64,000 nucleotides of DNA from Microvirga pakistanensis (GCF_004458765.1 NZ_SPJX01000187.1:248001-312000), one strand, 5' to 3'. Positions 7,285-16,524 are shown, counted from the first letter of the stretch. Program-made: numbers and translations. Notes: generated from the letters alone by a model not told the origin.

Positions 7285-9657
7285 CTACTTGTCGGGGTTG
7301 AAGAGGGGCGGTTCGGTTGGAACGGGCATGCTCAGCGTGAAATAGAGTCCCTCTTCCCTGAAATCCATTTTCACGTCAGCCTGGAGCTGCGCGGCGAGGA
7401 CCCGCTGCAGCAGGCGTGAGCCGAAGCCCTGCCGCGCCGGAGCCGTGACGCGCGGCCCGCCATGCTCTGTCCACGTGAAGTGCAGCGTCGGACGGTCCCC
7501 GTCAGGTTCGAGATGCCAGCGAACTTCCACCTGTCCGCCGAAGGCCGACAGAGCGCCGTGCTTGGCGGCATTCGTGGTGAGCTCGTGGATGGCCATCCCG
7601 ATGGGGACGGCAGCCTCCGACGGGAGCTCGACATGCGGGCCATCGATGAGGATGCGGTTGCGCGACTCGTCCCCGTAAGGGCCGAGTTCCGTTTCGACGA
7701 GCTCGTGAAGGTCGGCCTTCTGCCAGATATGTTCGGTCAGGAGATTGTGCGTGCGTGCCAGCGAGACGATACGGCCGACGAAGCCCTGATAGAACTCGTC
7801 GATGCTGGAGGATGTGCGCGCAGTCGAGCCGACGATGGCCTGGACTGTCGCCAGGGTGTTCTTGACCCGGTGATGAAGCTCCCGGATCAGGAGCTGCTGG
7901 CGCTGCTCCGCCTCTTTGTACCGGGTGACATCGATATTGACGCCGACCAGGCGCGTCGGTGTGCCGTTGTCGGCATAGAAGTACACCGATGTGGTGTCGA
8001 TGAAGCGGACGCTCTGGTCCGGCGTAATGATCCGGTAGGACAGGTAGAGTTCCGTCTCGCGGCGAAACTCGGCTTCTTCCATGATCTTGAGGACGGACGG
8101 CCGATCCTCGGGATGCACCCGTTCCTTCCAGCCGGAGATGTCTCCCTTGAACGTACCGGGCTCAATGCCGAACAGGCGCTCCTGTTCAGCGGTCCAGACG
8201 ATTTTGCCGGCAACCCTGTCCCAGTCGTAGACACCGATGCCGGCGGCGCGCTGGGCGAGGGAAAGACGCTCCTCGCTGAGGCGAAGCGCAGCCTCCGTTT
8301 CCTTGATGTCCTGGATGTCGACGCTGGTGCCGACCCATCCGCTGAAGATCCCTTCCTTGTAGAACGGCTCCGCCTGGATGATATGCCAGCGGTAGACGCC
8401 CTCATGGGACCGGTACCGGGCCTCCGTCACGTAGGGCGTGCGGTGTTCCATGACGCTTTTCAGCTCTTCATGCATGCGCGCCATGTCATCGGGATGGATC
8501 GCCTGCATCCAGCTGTGGCCGAGGGCCTCTTCCGGCGGGAGGCCGGAATACGTGACCCAGCGCTCGTTGGCATAGGTCAACCTCACGTCGGGATCGACGA
8601 TCCAGACCAGGGCCGGCAGCGACTCCGCGATGATGCGGAAGCGTGCTTCCGTCTCGCGCAATCCCCGTTCGGCTCGCGCCTTTTCGACGGCGAGCCAAGT
8701 CCGTTCGGCCACGTCCTCGATGAGCGCGACGTCCTCGCCGGTCCACGTCCGGGGCAGTGCCGCGCTCGTATACAGAACCGCCTTGAGCTGGTCGTTCCTG
8801 AGAACCGGCATGCTCACGAGCGATCGGAGGTTCATGCCGGTGTATCGCGCCTGCTGCGCAGCGTCGCTCAAGCGCGGATCCGCCTTGATGTCTTCCACGA
8901 TCACCGGATGTCCATGCCTGAGCGCGGACAGCTCGAATTCGGCAAGCTGGCCCAGACTCTCCACCTTGCCTTCGCTGGTGAGGATATTCTTGGACCATTC
9001 CCGCTCGATGACGATCACGCCGCGCTCCTCGAAGACCTCGCCGTAGGCCGCCGTGTCGACGTCGAGAAAGCGCGCCAGATGCCGCGCCGCCGTCTCCATG
9101 ATCGCCCTGGGATCCTCGAGGGTGCGGAGTTGATCGTTGAGCTCCAGCAGGAACTCCTGGCGGCGTTGCGCGAGATTGATCTCCTGCCGGGCTTTCTCGC
9201 GCTCGGTGATATCCTGAACGACCCCCATCGTATAAAGCGGCTTGCCGCCCTCGGAGATCACCGCCCCCCGGATGTGAACGCGGCCCGGGCGCCCGTCGGC
9301 CCGGATGATGCGGTGCTCGATGTTGAAGTCCGTGTTCGTCTTCAGCGCGTAGGAAACTGCCTGGTCGATCCGCTCGATGTCATCGGGATGGAACATCGCC
9401 CGCAGTTCCTCACGGGTGAGCGACGCATCGGGCGGCAGCCCGAAATAGGCCTTGAAGGCGGGGGTGCCGGTCACTTCTCCGGTCTCCTGATTGCACTCCC
9501 ACGCCCCGAGGCGGCTGACATCGAGCGACATGCGAAGCTTCGCGTTGCTCACGCGAAGGGCGAACTCGGCCTGCTGCAGGCGCCGCTCCAGCGTGGCGAG
9601 GCGCTGCGCGTCGGAGGCCGCATCGTCCGCTCTGTCTGGACCGTCTCGAATCGTCAT
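7285..9657 (-). CDS. Multi-PAS/GAF HWE-family sensor histidine kinase
   Basis: This 790-residue soluble kinase is built as PAS (about 45-155), GAF (about 170-330), PAS (about 340-460), PAS (about 465-590) and an HWE kinase core (about 595-785). The phospho-acceptor box is RELHHRVKNTLATVQAIV, the hallmark of HWE/HisKA_2 kinases. The ATP lid region reads IHELTTNAAKHGALS and later GFGSRLLQRVL. There are no transmembrane segments, so it senses a cytoplasmic or diffusible cue such as light, redox or a ligand. The start chosen is the ATG before TIRDGP; 21 more codons are open upstream but are arginine-rich and unlike a kinase N-terminus. No response regulator is adjacent. Confidence 0.9.
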   Translation of the reverse strand: MTIRDGPDRADDAASDAQRLATLERRLQQAEFALRVSNAKLRMSLDVSRLGAWECNQETGEVTGTPAFKAYFGLPPDASLTREELRAMFHPDDIERIDQAVSYALKTNTDFNIEHRIIRADGRPGRVHIRGAVISEGGKPLYTMGVVQDITEREKARQEINLAQRRQEFLLELNDQLRTLEDPRAIMETAARHLARFLDVDTAAYGEVFEERGVIVIEREWSKNILTSEGKVESLGQLAEFELSALRHGHPVIVEDIKADPRLSDAAQQARYTGMNLRSLVSMPVLRNDQLKAVLYTSAALPRTWTGEDVALIEDVAERTWLAVEKARAERGLRETEARFRIIAESLPALVWIVDPDVRLTYANERWVTYSGLPPEEALGHSWMQAIHPDDMARMHEELKSVMEHRTPYVTEARYRSHEGVYRWHIIQAEPFYKEGIFSGWVGTSVDIQDIKETEAALRLSEERLSLAQRAAGIGVYDWDRVAGKIVWTAEQERLFGIEPGTFKGDISGWKERVHPEDRPSVLKIMEEAEFRRETELYLSYRIITPDQSVRFIDTTSVYFYADNGTPTRLVGVNIDVTRYKEAEQRQQLLIRELHHRVKNTLATVQAIVGSTARTSSSIDEFYQGFVGRIVSLARTHNLLTEHIWQKADLHELVETELGPYGDESRNRILIDGPHVELPSEAAVPIGMAIHELTTNAAKHGALSAFGGQVEVRWHLEPDGDRPTLHFTWTEHGGPRVTAPARQGFGSRLLQRVLAAQLQADVKMDFREEGLYFTLSMPVPTEPPLFNPDK

Positions 9658-9736
9658 GGATGCACGTTCTTGAAGATCGGAGCAGTTCGGGGCCCTTCGC
9701 GGCCACCGCCTCCTCCGCAAGCGGTCAGGTTCTCAG

Positions 9737-11848
9737 TCACCTGCCAAATCCCTCTATGCTCTTGATCGCGAACGTATAGGCGAGGGCAACCTCTTCCAGT
9801 CGGTCGAAGCGCCCAGCCGCTCCGCCATGGCCCGCGTCCATGTTGAGCCTGAGCAGGATCGGTCCTCCTCCGGTCATCGTCGCCCTGAGACGCGCGACCC
9901 ATTTGGCGGGCTCCCAATAGGTCACGCGCGGGTCGGTGAGACCGGCAAGCGACAGAATGGCAGGATAGGCCTGCGGCTTTACGTTATCATAGGGCGAATA
10001 TGCCAGAATAGTAGAGAAGGCGCCCTCGTCGGCGGCCGGATTTCCCCATTCGGGCCATTCTGGCGGGGTGAGGGGAAGATCGGCGTCCAGCATGGTGTTG
10101 AGGACGTCCACGAAGGGAACCTCGGCGATGATGCCGGCGAAGAGGTCCGGCGCCATGTTGGCGACCGCTCCCATCAGCATCCCGCCCGCGCTGCCGCCAT
10201 GGGCCACGATCCGCCCGCGGGACGTGTAGCCGGCCGCCGCCAGGGCCTCGCCGCAGGCGATGAAATCCTTGAACGTGTTCGTCTTCTTCTCGCGCTTGCC
10301 GTCGAGATACCAGCGCCAGCCCTTCTCCGTTCCACCCCGGATATGGGCAATGGCGTAGACGAAGCCCCGGTCCACGAGCGACAGGATTCCCGTGCGGAAG
10401 CTCGCGGGCATGGACATGCCGTAGGAGCCGTATCCGTAGAGGAGGCAGGGGGCCGAACCGTCGACCGCGATCTCCCGCCGGTGCAGGATCGAGATGGGGA
10501 CCTGCTCGCCGTCCGGCGCGGTGGCGAAGAGGCGACGCGTCACGTAATCGGCCGGATCGTGGCCGCTCGGAACCTCCTGCCGCTTGCGCAGGGTGCGTTC
10601 ACCCGTGCGCAGGTCGTAATCCGTCACCTCGCCGGGCGTCGTCAGGGAGGAGTAATGGTAGCGGATCACGTCCGTGTCGAACTCGTAGCCGGGCGTGAAG
10701 CCGAGAGAATAGGCCTCCTCGTCGAAGGCGATGCTGTCCTCCCGGCCCGTGGCCATCTCGCGGAGCACGATCCTGGGATTGGCGTTCTCCCGCTCCAGCC
10801 GCACCAGGTAGCGGGCAAGGGCCATGACCGAGAGGATCATCGTTCCGGGACGGTAGGGGACGAGATCCTTCCAGTGGGCGCGGCCGGGAGAGGCGACCGG
10901 CGCGGTGACGATCTTGAAGTCCTCCGCCCCGTCCGCGTTGGTGAGGATGATCAGGCTGTCTCCATGATGCTCCACATCATATTGCAGCTGGGGCGTGCGC
11001 GCCTCGACGAGGCGCGGCGTGGCTGCGGCGTCGGACCGGTCGAGGAGCCAGACTTCCGAGGTTTCATGGTCGCTCGCCTCGATCAGCACGAAGGCATCCG
11101 ACTGGGTGACGCCGAGCTTGACGAAGAAGCCCGGATCCTTCTCCTCGTAGACGGTGCGATCCTGGGCCGGGTCGGTGCCGATCAGATGGCGCCGGACCCT
11201 GACCGGGCGATGATTCTCGTCGAGCTCCACGTAATAGAAGCCGGAACTGTCGTTGAGCCATACCACGCCGCCCGAGGTCTGGGGCACCTCGTCGGACAGG
11301 TCCTTGCCAGTTCCGAGGTCGCGGACGCGGAGCGTGAAGTATTCGGAGCCCTTGATGTCCGAGCCCCAGGCGAGGAGCCGGTGATCCGGCGAGTGATCCG
11401 CTCCGCCCAGGTTGAAGAAGGCATGCCCTTCGGCCTCCCTGTCTCCGTCGAGCATGACCGTCTCGGAGCCGCCGTCCCGCGGCTGACGGCAGACGAGAGG
11501 GTGCTGCCCGCCATCGCGATAGCGGGTGAAATACGCGAAGGGGCCGTCCGGCTGGGGAACGGACGAATCGTCCTCCTTGATGCGCCCGCGCATCTCCGCC
11601 ACGAGCCGGGCCTGGAAATCCTCGGTCCCGGCAAAAGCCTCGGACGCGTAGGTGTTCTCCCTTTCGAGACATTCGCGAATCGCAGGATCCAGGGCTGCCG
11701 GATTCTTGAGCACTTCCTTCCAGTTCTCGGCCTTGAGCCAAGCATAGTCGTCCTGAATTCTCACCCCATGCACTTCAAAGGTGTACGGCCTTGCCGGCGT
11801 GACCGGCGCAGGAGGTAGGGCATTGGTCGGAAGACGCTCGAGTGTCAT
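9737..11848 (-). CDS. S9 family prolyl oligopeptidase / oligopeptidase B-like peptidase
   Basis: This 703-residue enzyme has an N-terminal seven-bladed propeller (about 70-420) and a C-terminal alpha/beta hydrolase domain. The nucleophile sits in HGGSAGGMLMGAV. The Asp follows in SLAGLTDPRVTYWEP and the His in MDAGHGGAAGRF. Oligopeptidase B (protease II) cleaves short peptides after basic residues; the acidic substrate pocket cannot be judged here, so the narrower name is not asserted. No signal peptide is present; it is probably cytoplasmic. It stands alone between the HWE kinase and the long upstream region of mucR. Confidence 0.9.
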   Translation of the reverse strand: MTLERLPTNALPPAPVTPARPYTFEVHGVRIQDDYAWLKAENWKEVLKNPAALDPAIRECLERENTYASEAFAGTEDFQARLVAEMRGRIKEDDSSVPQPDGPFAYFTRYRDGGQHPLVCRQPRDGGSETVMLDGDREAEGHAFFNLGGADHSPDHRLLAWGSDIKGSEYFTLRVRDLGTGKDLSDEVPQTSGGVVWLNDSSGFYYVELDENHRPVRVRRHLIGTDPAQDRTVYEEKDPGFFVKLGVTQSDAFVLIEASDHETSEVWLLDRSDAAATPRLVEARTPQLQYDVEHHGDSLIILTNADGAEDFKIVTAPVASPGRAHWKDLVPYRPGTMILSVMALARYLVRLERENANPRIVLREMATGREDSIAFDEEAYSLGFTPGYEFDTDVIRYHYSSLTTPGEVTDYDLRTGERTLRKRQEVPSGHDPADYVTRRLFATAPDGEQVPISILHRREIAVDGSAPCLLYGYGSYGMSMPASFRTGILSLVDRGFVYAIAHIRGGTEKGWRWYLDGKREKKTNTFKDFIACGEALAAAGYTSRGRIVAHGGSAGGMLMGAVANMAPDLFAGIIAEVPFVDVLNTMLDADLPLTPPEWPEWGNPAADEGAFSTILAYSPYDNVKPQAYPAILSLAGLTDPRVTYWEPAKWVARLRATMTGGGPILLRLNMDAGHGGAAGRFDRLEEVALAYTFAIKSIEGFGR

Positions 11849-12277
11849 GCAATGATCCGGATCGGGATGGGGAGGGCGTGATTATGCATACATAACTCGG
11901 ATTTCCCATCCGGGGTTCGGGCGATGTCGACCAGGCATGGTCCTCTTGCCCCTAAGGCATTTGCTTTATAGCTACTTCTTCTGGTAGGGAGCGTTCGAAT
12001 TCAATAATGGGTTGCTTCGACCGATTTCGCGTTTGACCCCCGCTTCAACATCGGTTTATTGCACACTGAAAGTTGACCCCAAGTTTTCCAAAGTTTTCCT
12101 TTTAATGATCTTGTGTTTCAGGCGAATTTGACATACCTGAACGGGCAGGCACGGTCTTTGTGCATGTACATTGCGGCTCAAGGTTGAGGAAAGCATTGCT
12201 TGTGCAATGGCTGCTCAATAGTGCAGACCGATAGGCAATTGGGCTGTTCTTGTGGGCCGGAAAGGAAGAAAATCAAA
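11849..12277 (+). promoter_or_regulatory. Long A/T-rich upstream region and 5' leader of mucR
   Basis: This 429-nt gap holds no supported gene. It is clearly more A/T-rich than its surroundings, with T-runs around 12080-12110, which fits MucR-type regulators binding A/T-rich DNA and regulating their own genes (known for the family). A TTGACA hexamer lies at about 12128-12133. A small hairpin (CATTGC, loop TTGT, GCAATG) lies at 12194-12209 in the presumed leader. An alternative upstream ATG at 12200 would add 26 residues unlike MucR, so the region is treated as non-coding. Confidence 0.5.
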
Positions 12278-12706
12278 ATGAGCGACAATATCGCTGCATC
12301 GAACTACATTGAACTGGCTGCGGATATCGTGTCGGCCTATGTGAGCAACAACTCTGTTCCGTCAGGCGATCTGCCCACGTTGATCAACGATGTTCACTCC
12401 GCCCTGATGCGTGTGGGTGGCGGCACCGTGGAAGCTCCTGTCGAAGCTCCGAAGCCGGCCATTCCCGTGAAGAAGTCCGTCACTCCCGACTACATCGTCT
12501 GCCTGGAGGACGGAAAGAAGTTCAAGTCGCTGAAGCGCCATCTGCGCACGCAGTACAACATGACTCCCGAGCAATACCGCGAGAAGTGGGCTCTTCCGGT
12601 CGATTACCCCATGGTCGCTCCGAACTACGCGAAGGCCCGTTCCGAGCTCGCCAAGGAGATGGGCCTGGGCCAGCAGCGCCGTAAGCGCCGTTCCTCGCGG
12701 GGCTAA
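12278..12706 (+). CDS. mucR: MucR/Ros-family zinc-finger transcriptional regulator
   Basis: This 142-residue regulator matches the Ros/MucR family along its length. The N-terminal oligomerisation part ([14 protein letters not shown]) is followed by the C2H2-type finger: [20 protein letters not shown], then [13 protein letters not shown]. One position differs from the classic finger: the first zinc pair is reduced to a single Cys ([10 protein letters not shown]), as in many MucR proteins that retain fold without the standard ligand set. Family members bind A/T-rich minor groove and control exopolysaccharide, motility and cell-cycle genes. The start has GGAAGGAAG upstream. A strong terminator follows about 115 nt downstream. 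Confidence 0.93.
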   Translation: MSDNIAASNYIELAADIVSAYVSNNSVPSGDLPTLINDVHSALMRVGGGTVEAPVEAPKPAIPVKKSVTPDYIVCLEDGKKFKSLKRHLRTQYNMTPEQYREKWALPVDYPMVAPNYAKARSELAKEMGLGQQRRKRRSSRG

Positions 12707-12797
12707 ACCATTTTCGGCGAAGGGAGCCGGTTCGCCGCCCAGTGCGCGGCGCACCCGGGCAGGGAGATGATCCCCCGCCTGAGGAAACCGCTTTCGA
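12707..12797 (+). repeat. Palindromic intergenic repeat, family 2
   Basis: The core TTTTCGGCGAAGGGAGCCGG plus TTCGCCGCCC, then a GCGCGGCGCA block and a second small hairpin, is shared with 14000-14093 and 51252-51346. It resembles the abundant hyphomicrobial element of the type GCAnnnTTCGGCGAAGTGGAnnCCGGTTCGCCG. It lies directly after the mucR stop. Confidence 0.7.
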
Positions 12798-12820
12798 CAC
12801 CGGAAGACCTCGTCGCTTCA

Positions 12821-12845
12821 AGCCGCCCCACGGGGCGGCTTTTTG
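12821..12845 (+). terminator. Rho-independent terminator of mucR
   Basis: Nine-nt arms (AGCCGCCCC / GGGGCGGCT) flank a short AC centre and are followed by TTTTT. It lies about 115 nt after the mucR stop, past the family 2 repeat. Confidence 0.85.
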
Positions 12846-13025
12846 CTGTCTCGACCCTGTCGTGACGGGGCGTCCTTCGTGGCGTTTGTTGGCCCGAGAG
12901 GCGCCTCCTCCGAATTGTCCTCAGTGTTATCAACAGTTTTGAATCACGTTGACATCTAGGAATATGCGCCCACTATCAGAGGTGGAGGGGCGAGTCCTTT
13001 CTTTCTTTATTTATGGGAACAAATC

Positions 13026-13994
13026 ATGAACAAAAATGAACATGAACGCATTCACGAAACGATTGCCCCTGCCGGTCTTCCTGGGCTTCGGCGCACGAAA
13101 AAAGCTAAGCGCGTCAAGCAAACGAGGGGGCGCGGGACCGCTGTCCCGCTGGCCGCGAGGGCCGATGCGATGCCACGAGAGGCGCTTCGACTTCTGATTG
13201 CAATGGGCACAGGGGAAACGCGCGTCATGGTTGACCCGACCGACGACACCCGCGTGATCGTCCACAGGAAACGCGCAGGCATTTCGGTCGGCGCCGGGCA
13301 GTTCGCCGTTGCGGCTGCTGATCTGCTTGCCCGGCAGGATCTCGCCTTCTGGCAGCAGGGTTCGTCCGGGCAGAGAACGCTTTGCTTGAGCGAGGCGGGG
13401 CGCTCGCATCTGCGGCGCGCCTGCGCGGAGGAGCCAGAAACGGCCTTTCTGCATCAGCACCGTGACATCGTCGAGGCCACGGTCCGGACCGAGACGGGAC
13501 CCAGCCGGGTTCGGCTCGACGCGGAGGAGAGCCCGCTCGATTGGCTGCGCCGCCGAAAGGACCGCAAGGGAGAACCGATGATCGACGAGGCGGCCTACCA
13601 AGCCGGCGAGCGGCTGCGCACGGACATCATGCTCGCAGGTCTGCTCCCGCGCGTCACGGCCCGGTGGGATGCGGTCCCGGCGGGCGGCGGCGGCGCATCG
13701 CCGTCGGAGGCGACGGACCGCATGGTGGCCGCCCGCCAGCGCATTCGGCATGCCTTCGATGCCGTGGGGGCGGATTTCGGCGACCTGCTGCTGGATCTCT
13801 GCGGATTCCTGAAAGGCCTGGAGCAGCTCGAGCGGGAACGGGGATGGCCGCAGCGCTCCGCCAAGATCGTGGTGCGTCTCGCGCTCGCCCGTCTTGCCGA
13901 GCATTACGGCGTCGAGGCCGCCGCCCGCGGTCCGGCGGCTTCCCGCGGGATCACGACATGGCGGGCCGTGGTCATCGAGGGCGGGCGCGCCTGA
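13026..13994 (+). CDS. DUF6456 domain protein
   Basis: This 322-residue protein ends in the DUF6456 domain (about residues 180-310), recognised by the segment LLLDLCGFLKGLEQLERERG followed by WPQRSAKIVVRLALARLAEHYG. The N-terminal third is basic and poorly ordered, and the middle resembles a winged-helix/HTH-like block (LARQDLAFWQQ..LCLSEAGRSHLRR). The domain is common in Hyphomicrobiales and suspected to bind DNA, but no function is established. The start ATG follows a 180-nt A/T-richer upstream stretch that begins after the mucR terminator. The gene is followed directly by a family 2 repeat. Confidence 0.75.
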   Translation: MNKNEHERIHETIAPAGLPGLRRTKKAKRVKQTRGRGTAVPLAARADAMPREALRLLIAMGTGETRVMVDPTDDTRVIVHRKRAGISVGAGQFAVAAADLLARQDLAFWQQGSSGQRTLCLSEAGRSHLRRACAEEPETAFLHQHRDIVEATVRTETGPSRVRLDAEESPLDWLRRRKDRKGEPMIDEAAYQAGERLRTDIMLAGLLPRVTARWDAVPAGGGGASPSEATDRMVAARQRIRHAFDAVGADFGDLLLDLCGFLKGLEQLERERGWPQRSAKIVVRLALARLAEHYGVEAAARGPAASRGITTWRAVVIEGGRA

Positions 13995-13999
13995 TGGCT

Positions 14000-14093
14000 G
14001 GAGCATTGTTCGGCGAAGTGGACCCGGTCCGCCGCCAATAATGCGGCACACCCAAGCCATGAGGTGATGATTCCACGCAAGTGGAACAGTTCC
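14000..14093 (+). repeat. Palindromic intergenic repeat, family 2
   Basis: Second copy of the element: GTTCGGCGAAGTGGACCCGG with TCCGCCG, then ATGCGGCACA and the small hairpin TTCCACGCAAGTGGAA. It fills the space between the convergent DUF6456 and sufE genes, and the hairpins may serve as terminators. Confidence 0.75.
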
Positions 14094-14097
14094 GAGG

Positions 14098-14526
14098 TCA
14101 AAGAGCCGCCTGAGCCACCTGCGCATCGCGGCGGATTCGCTCGACCATGGATCTCACCCCGTTGGACCGCTGCGGCGTCAGATGCTCCGCCAGGCCGAGT
14201 TCCTTGAACAGAGCCAGGGCGTCGGTGGAGAGGGCCTCCTCCGGCGTCTTCCCGTCGTAGAGCGCGATCATCAGGGCCACCAGGCCGCGCACGATGTGGG
14301 CGTCGCTGTCCCCGAGGAGGTGAAGGGCGGGCCGGCCGCCGGAGCGGTCGAGGCGCGTTTCGAGCCAGACCTGGCTCGCGCAGCCCTGAACCTTGTTGGC
14401 ATCCGTGTGGGCCTCGCTCGGAAGCGGCTCCATCATCCGCCCCAGCTCGATCACGTAGCGATAGCGCTCTTCCCAGTCGTCCAGGAGCTCGAAGTTGGAG
14501 ACGATCTCGTCAATGCTCGGCAGCAT
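14098..14526 (-). CDS. sufE: SufE-family sulfur acceptor protein
   Basis: This 142-residue cytoplasmic protein carries the SufE pattern: SIDEIVSNFELLDDWEERYR at the N-terminus, then KVQGCASQVWLETRLD with the sulfur-accepting cysteine (about residue 54). ALMIALYDGKTPEEALS follows, then the C-terminal LTPQRSNGVRSMVERIRR. SufE accepts persulfide sulfur from the desulfurase SufS and stimulates Fe-S cluster assembly. No suf operon lies nearby. More codons are open upstream, but the ATG before LPSIDEIV gives the usual family length (about 140). Confidence 0.92.
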   Translation of the reverse strand: MLPSIDEIVSNFELLDDWEERYRYVIELGRMMEPLPSEAHTDANKVQGCASQVWLETRLDRSGGRPALHLLGDSDAHIVRGLVALMIALYDGKTPEEALSTDALALFKELGLAEHLTPQRSNGVRSMVERIRRDAQVAQAAL

Positions 14527-14593
14527 GGCATCCCTGCTTTGTCTGCCGGTCATATAATTGCTGGAGAGGCGTTTGGCGACGGGCAGGCTGCAA

Positions 14594-14920
14594 TCAGCCG
14601 CGGGGTTTCGAGGCCGACGGGGCGCGATCTTCCGGCTTGAGGGTATCGGAGGCTTTCGGAGCGGTCGGCGTGAGGCCGGATGTGGTGAGGATCTTCTCGA
14701 CCACGGCCTGCTTGGCGCCTTCCGGCAGAAGCTGCCAGGCGGTCTCGAGATGGCCGGGCGCTGCATGGTCGGTGGCCGATCTCGTGGCGGGTTCGGTTCC
14801 CTCGGCCGTCCTGGGGGCGACGAAATCCAGAAGCGGGTCCGTCGTCCCGCCACGGTCGCGGACGGGCGAATAATAGAAGATCACGCCAATGATGAGGATG
14901 AAACGCAGAATCGAAAACAT
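14594..14920 (-). CDS. Small membrane-anchored protein of unknown function
   Basis: The chosen ATG gives a 108-residue protein whose first 20 residues (MFSILRFILIIGVIFYYSPV) form one strong transmembrane or uncleaved signal-anchor segment. A Pro/Ala/Thr-rich linker and a short helix (AWQLLPEGAKQAVVEKIL) follow. This arrangement resembles small 'DUF5330-like' or conserved hypothetical envelope proteins of Hyphomicrobiales, but no family is asserted. An upstream ATG 11 codons earlier is possible but would precede the membrane segment with an unlikely extension. It lies 67 nt before sufE on the same strand. Confidence 0.6.
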   Translation of the reverse strand: MFSILRFILIIGVIFYYSPVRDRGGTTDPLLDFVAPRTAEGTEPATRSATDHAAPGHLETAWQLLPEGAKQAVVEKILTTSGLTPTAPKASDTLKPEDRAPSASKPRG

Positions 14921-14953
14921 GAAGAGGCTGCCGGGTGCCCGCAGATGGATCAA

Positions 14954-15313
14954 AGGTGATGCATCATAACGTGCCGTGCCGGCCCGGCGGAGAAGATCCG
15001 CAGGGAAGCTGCAATCAGGGTAAACGAAAGGTTAAAGCCCGCCGGGCTTTAACCAAAGCTGTTAAGTTCCTTGGATTGCAAGAAAAACAATGTTTCGCCG
15101 CAACGATCCGGCGGTGGGTTCCTCGCCGTTGGCCGGGACCGAGAGGGGACGAGGGCATGGGTTTAAGCCTTCGTTTAAGGGACATCTGCCACGCTTTCGC
15201 CAAGAAAAGGGAGGAGCGGCTTCGGGGGCTCTCGTTCGTGACCTTTGACATCGGCTCGCCGCCTGTCAGAGGGGCGATGATGACCGGTCATCGTGCGCTC
15301 CTTCAACGCTGGG
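14954..15313. other. Gene-free stretch with a near-perfect palindrome
   Basis: No supported gene lies between the divergent small membrane protein and the peptidoglycan-binding protein. The notable content is a 25-bp palindrome at 15030-15054 (12-nt arms GGTTAAAGCCCG / CGGGCTTTAACC around one C). A TTAA-N8-TTAA arrangement at about 15163-15178 has spacing one base off the CtrA consensus. Confidence 0.45.
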
Positions 15314-16183
15314 ATGATTGTTGTGCGTGATGTTTTTGCTGCCGAGCCCGAGGACGATTTCGACCTGCCCGCCGTCGTGCGGCGGAAGGCTTCGCCGCGT
15401 CCGCAGCCGAAGCGCACGGCCAGGAAGGCGCCGCGCAAGGCGGGCATGGGCGAGCGGCTGATGGACCATGCGCTGAGGCACCCGGGCCGCGTCGTGGTGG
15501 CTGTGGTTCTGGCCGGATGCGCCGGCGCGATCGCCTGGAACGCCCTGCTCCTGCAGAATACCCGCCATCCGGCGCCCCTGTTCTCCCAGCGTGATCCGGC
15601 GGCTGCGCCAGCCCTGGCAGAGGCCGATCCGACGCGACCCCTGCCGCCGTCCCGGCCGATGGCGGATGCTCGCGCGGCTCAGAGCCTCGATCGGCCCGAG
15701 CCGGTCGGGTCGGCGCTTCCGGTCGAGACAGCCCCCGCCGCGCCGGCCCCGCGCAGCGGGATCTCGGACCTGATCCGCAGCAACGGGGCGCCGCCTCCCG
15801 CGCCGCAACGCCCGCAGCGGGCCGCCCTCCAGGCGCCGGCTCCTGCGCCTGTCCCGGCACCCGCCCCATCACCTGTGCCCGCTTCACCTCCGAGCCGCAC
15901 GCAGACCGTCCGAGACCCCATTGCGGAGATGATCCGCCTCGGCGGACCGGTGCCGACGCCGCCGGCCAATGTGGGGCGCTCCGACGGAGCGGATGTCGTG
16001 CTCTCCGGCCAGCGCGCTCTGGCCCGCCTGGGCTACGGCGTGAAGGTTGACGGGATGATGGGACCCGGCACCCGTCAGGCCATCGAACGCTTCGAACAGG
16101 ACAGGCATTTGCCCGTCACCGGCACGTTCAACGCGCGCACGGTGCGTGAACTCTCCTCGCTGTCGGGCATTGCCGTCCAGTGA
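15314..16183 (+). CDS. Inner-membrane protein with periplasmic peptidoglycan-binding domain
   Basis: This about 289-residue protein has a basic cytoplasmic N-terminus (KASPRPQPKRTARKAP), one membrane segment (VVVAVVLAGCAGAIAWNALL, about 60-82), a long Pro/Ala linker, and a C-terminal PG_binding_1-type domain (about 215-285). The domain reads LSGQRALARLGYGVKVDGMM then GPGTRQAIERFEQDRHLPVTG. Such domains bind cell-wall peptidoglycan. The start is uncertain: a GTG 21 nt upstream and another GTG a few codons downstream are possible. The stop overlaps the following DUF1491 start (TGATG), so the two are translationally coupled. Confidence 0.75.
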   Translation: MIVVRDVFAAEPEDDFDLPAVVRRKASPRPQPKRTARKAPRKAGMGERLMDHALRHPGRVVVAVVLAGCAGAIAWNALLLQNTRHPAPLFSQRDPAAAPALAEADPTRPLPPSRPMADARAAQSLDRPEPVGSALPVETAPAAPAPRSGISDLIRSNGAPPPAPQRPQRAALQAPAPAPVPAPAPSPVPASPPSRTQTVRDPIAEMIRLGGPVPTPPANVGRSDGADVVLSGQRALARLGYGVKVDGMMGPGTRQAIERFEQDRHLPVTGTFNARTVRELSSLSGIAVQ

Positions 16184-16524
16184 TGGCTCGCCTCCGATCC
16201 GATTTCTGGGTTTCCGCCTATTTGCGCCGCTGCGGCGTCGAAGGGCTCGACGCCGCTTTGCGCAAGCGCGGCTCCGCGGAGGCCGGAGCGATCTTCGTGA
16301 AGGTCGATCATCTCGACGGCACGGCAAGTCTCTATGGGCCCGCGCCGCAGCTCTTCGTCGAAGACCGGGACGAGCGTCTCTTCGCGCCGGTCCTGCAGGG
16401 GGTGACGCCTCTCGACGTGGAGGAGAGAATGGCGCGGGAGCTGCGTTTCGATCCCGACCTCTGGCTGGTGGAGGTGGATGACCGGCAGGGCCGCCATCTC
16501 CTCGATCTCGCGCCGGATGCTTAA
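16183..16524 (+). CDS. DUF1491 family protein
   Basis: This 113-residue cytoplasmic protein matches DUF1491: ARLRSDFWVSAYLRRC at the start, then RGSAEAGAIFVKVD, LYGPAPQ and RFDPDLWLVEVDDRQG near the end. The family is confined to alphaproteobacteria and has no established function. The ATG overlaps the upstream stop by one base, the arrangement expected for translational coupling with the peptidoglycan-binding membrane protein. Its 3' end meets the DUF2336 gene convergently with a 4-nt overlap. Confidence 0.85.
   Translation: MARLRSDFWVSAYLRRCGVEGLDAALRKRGSAEAGAIFVKVDHLDGTASLYGPAPQLFVEDRDERLFAPVLQGVTPLDVEERMARELRFDPDLWLVEVDDRQGRHLLDLAPDA

Noticed and set aside
7462-9765. A 767-codon plus-strand open frame
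   Set aside because: It is antisense to the PAS/GAF/HWE kinase and has no domain signatures.
9827-11818. A 663-codon plus-strand open frame
   Set aside because: It is antisense to the oligopeptidase, which carries the S9 catalytic residues.
15163-15178. TTAA-N8-TTAA, CtrA-like
   Set aside because: The consensus spacing is seven; one extra base makes binding doubtful.
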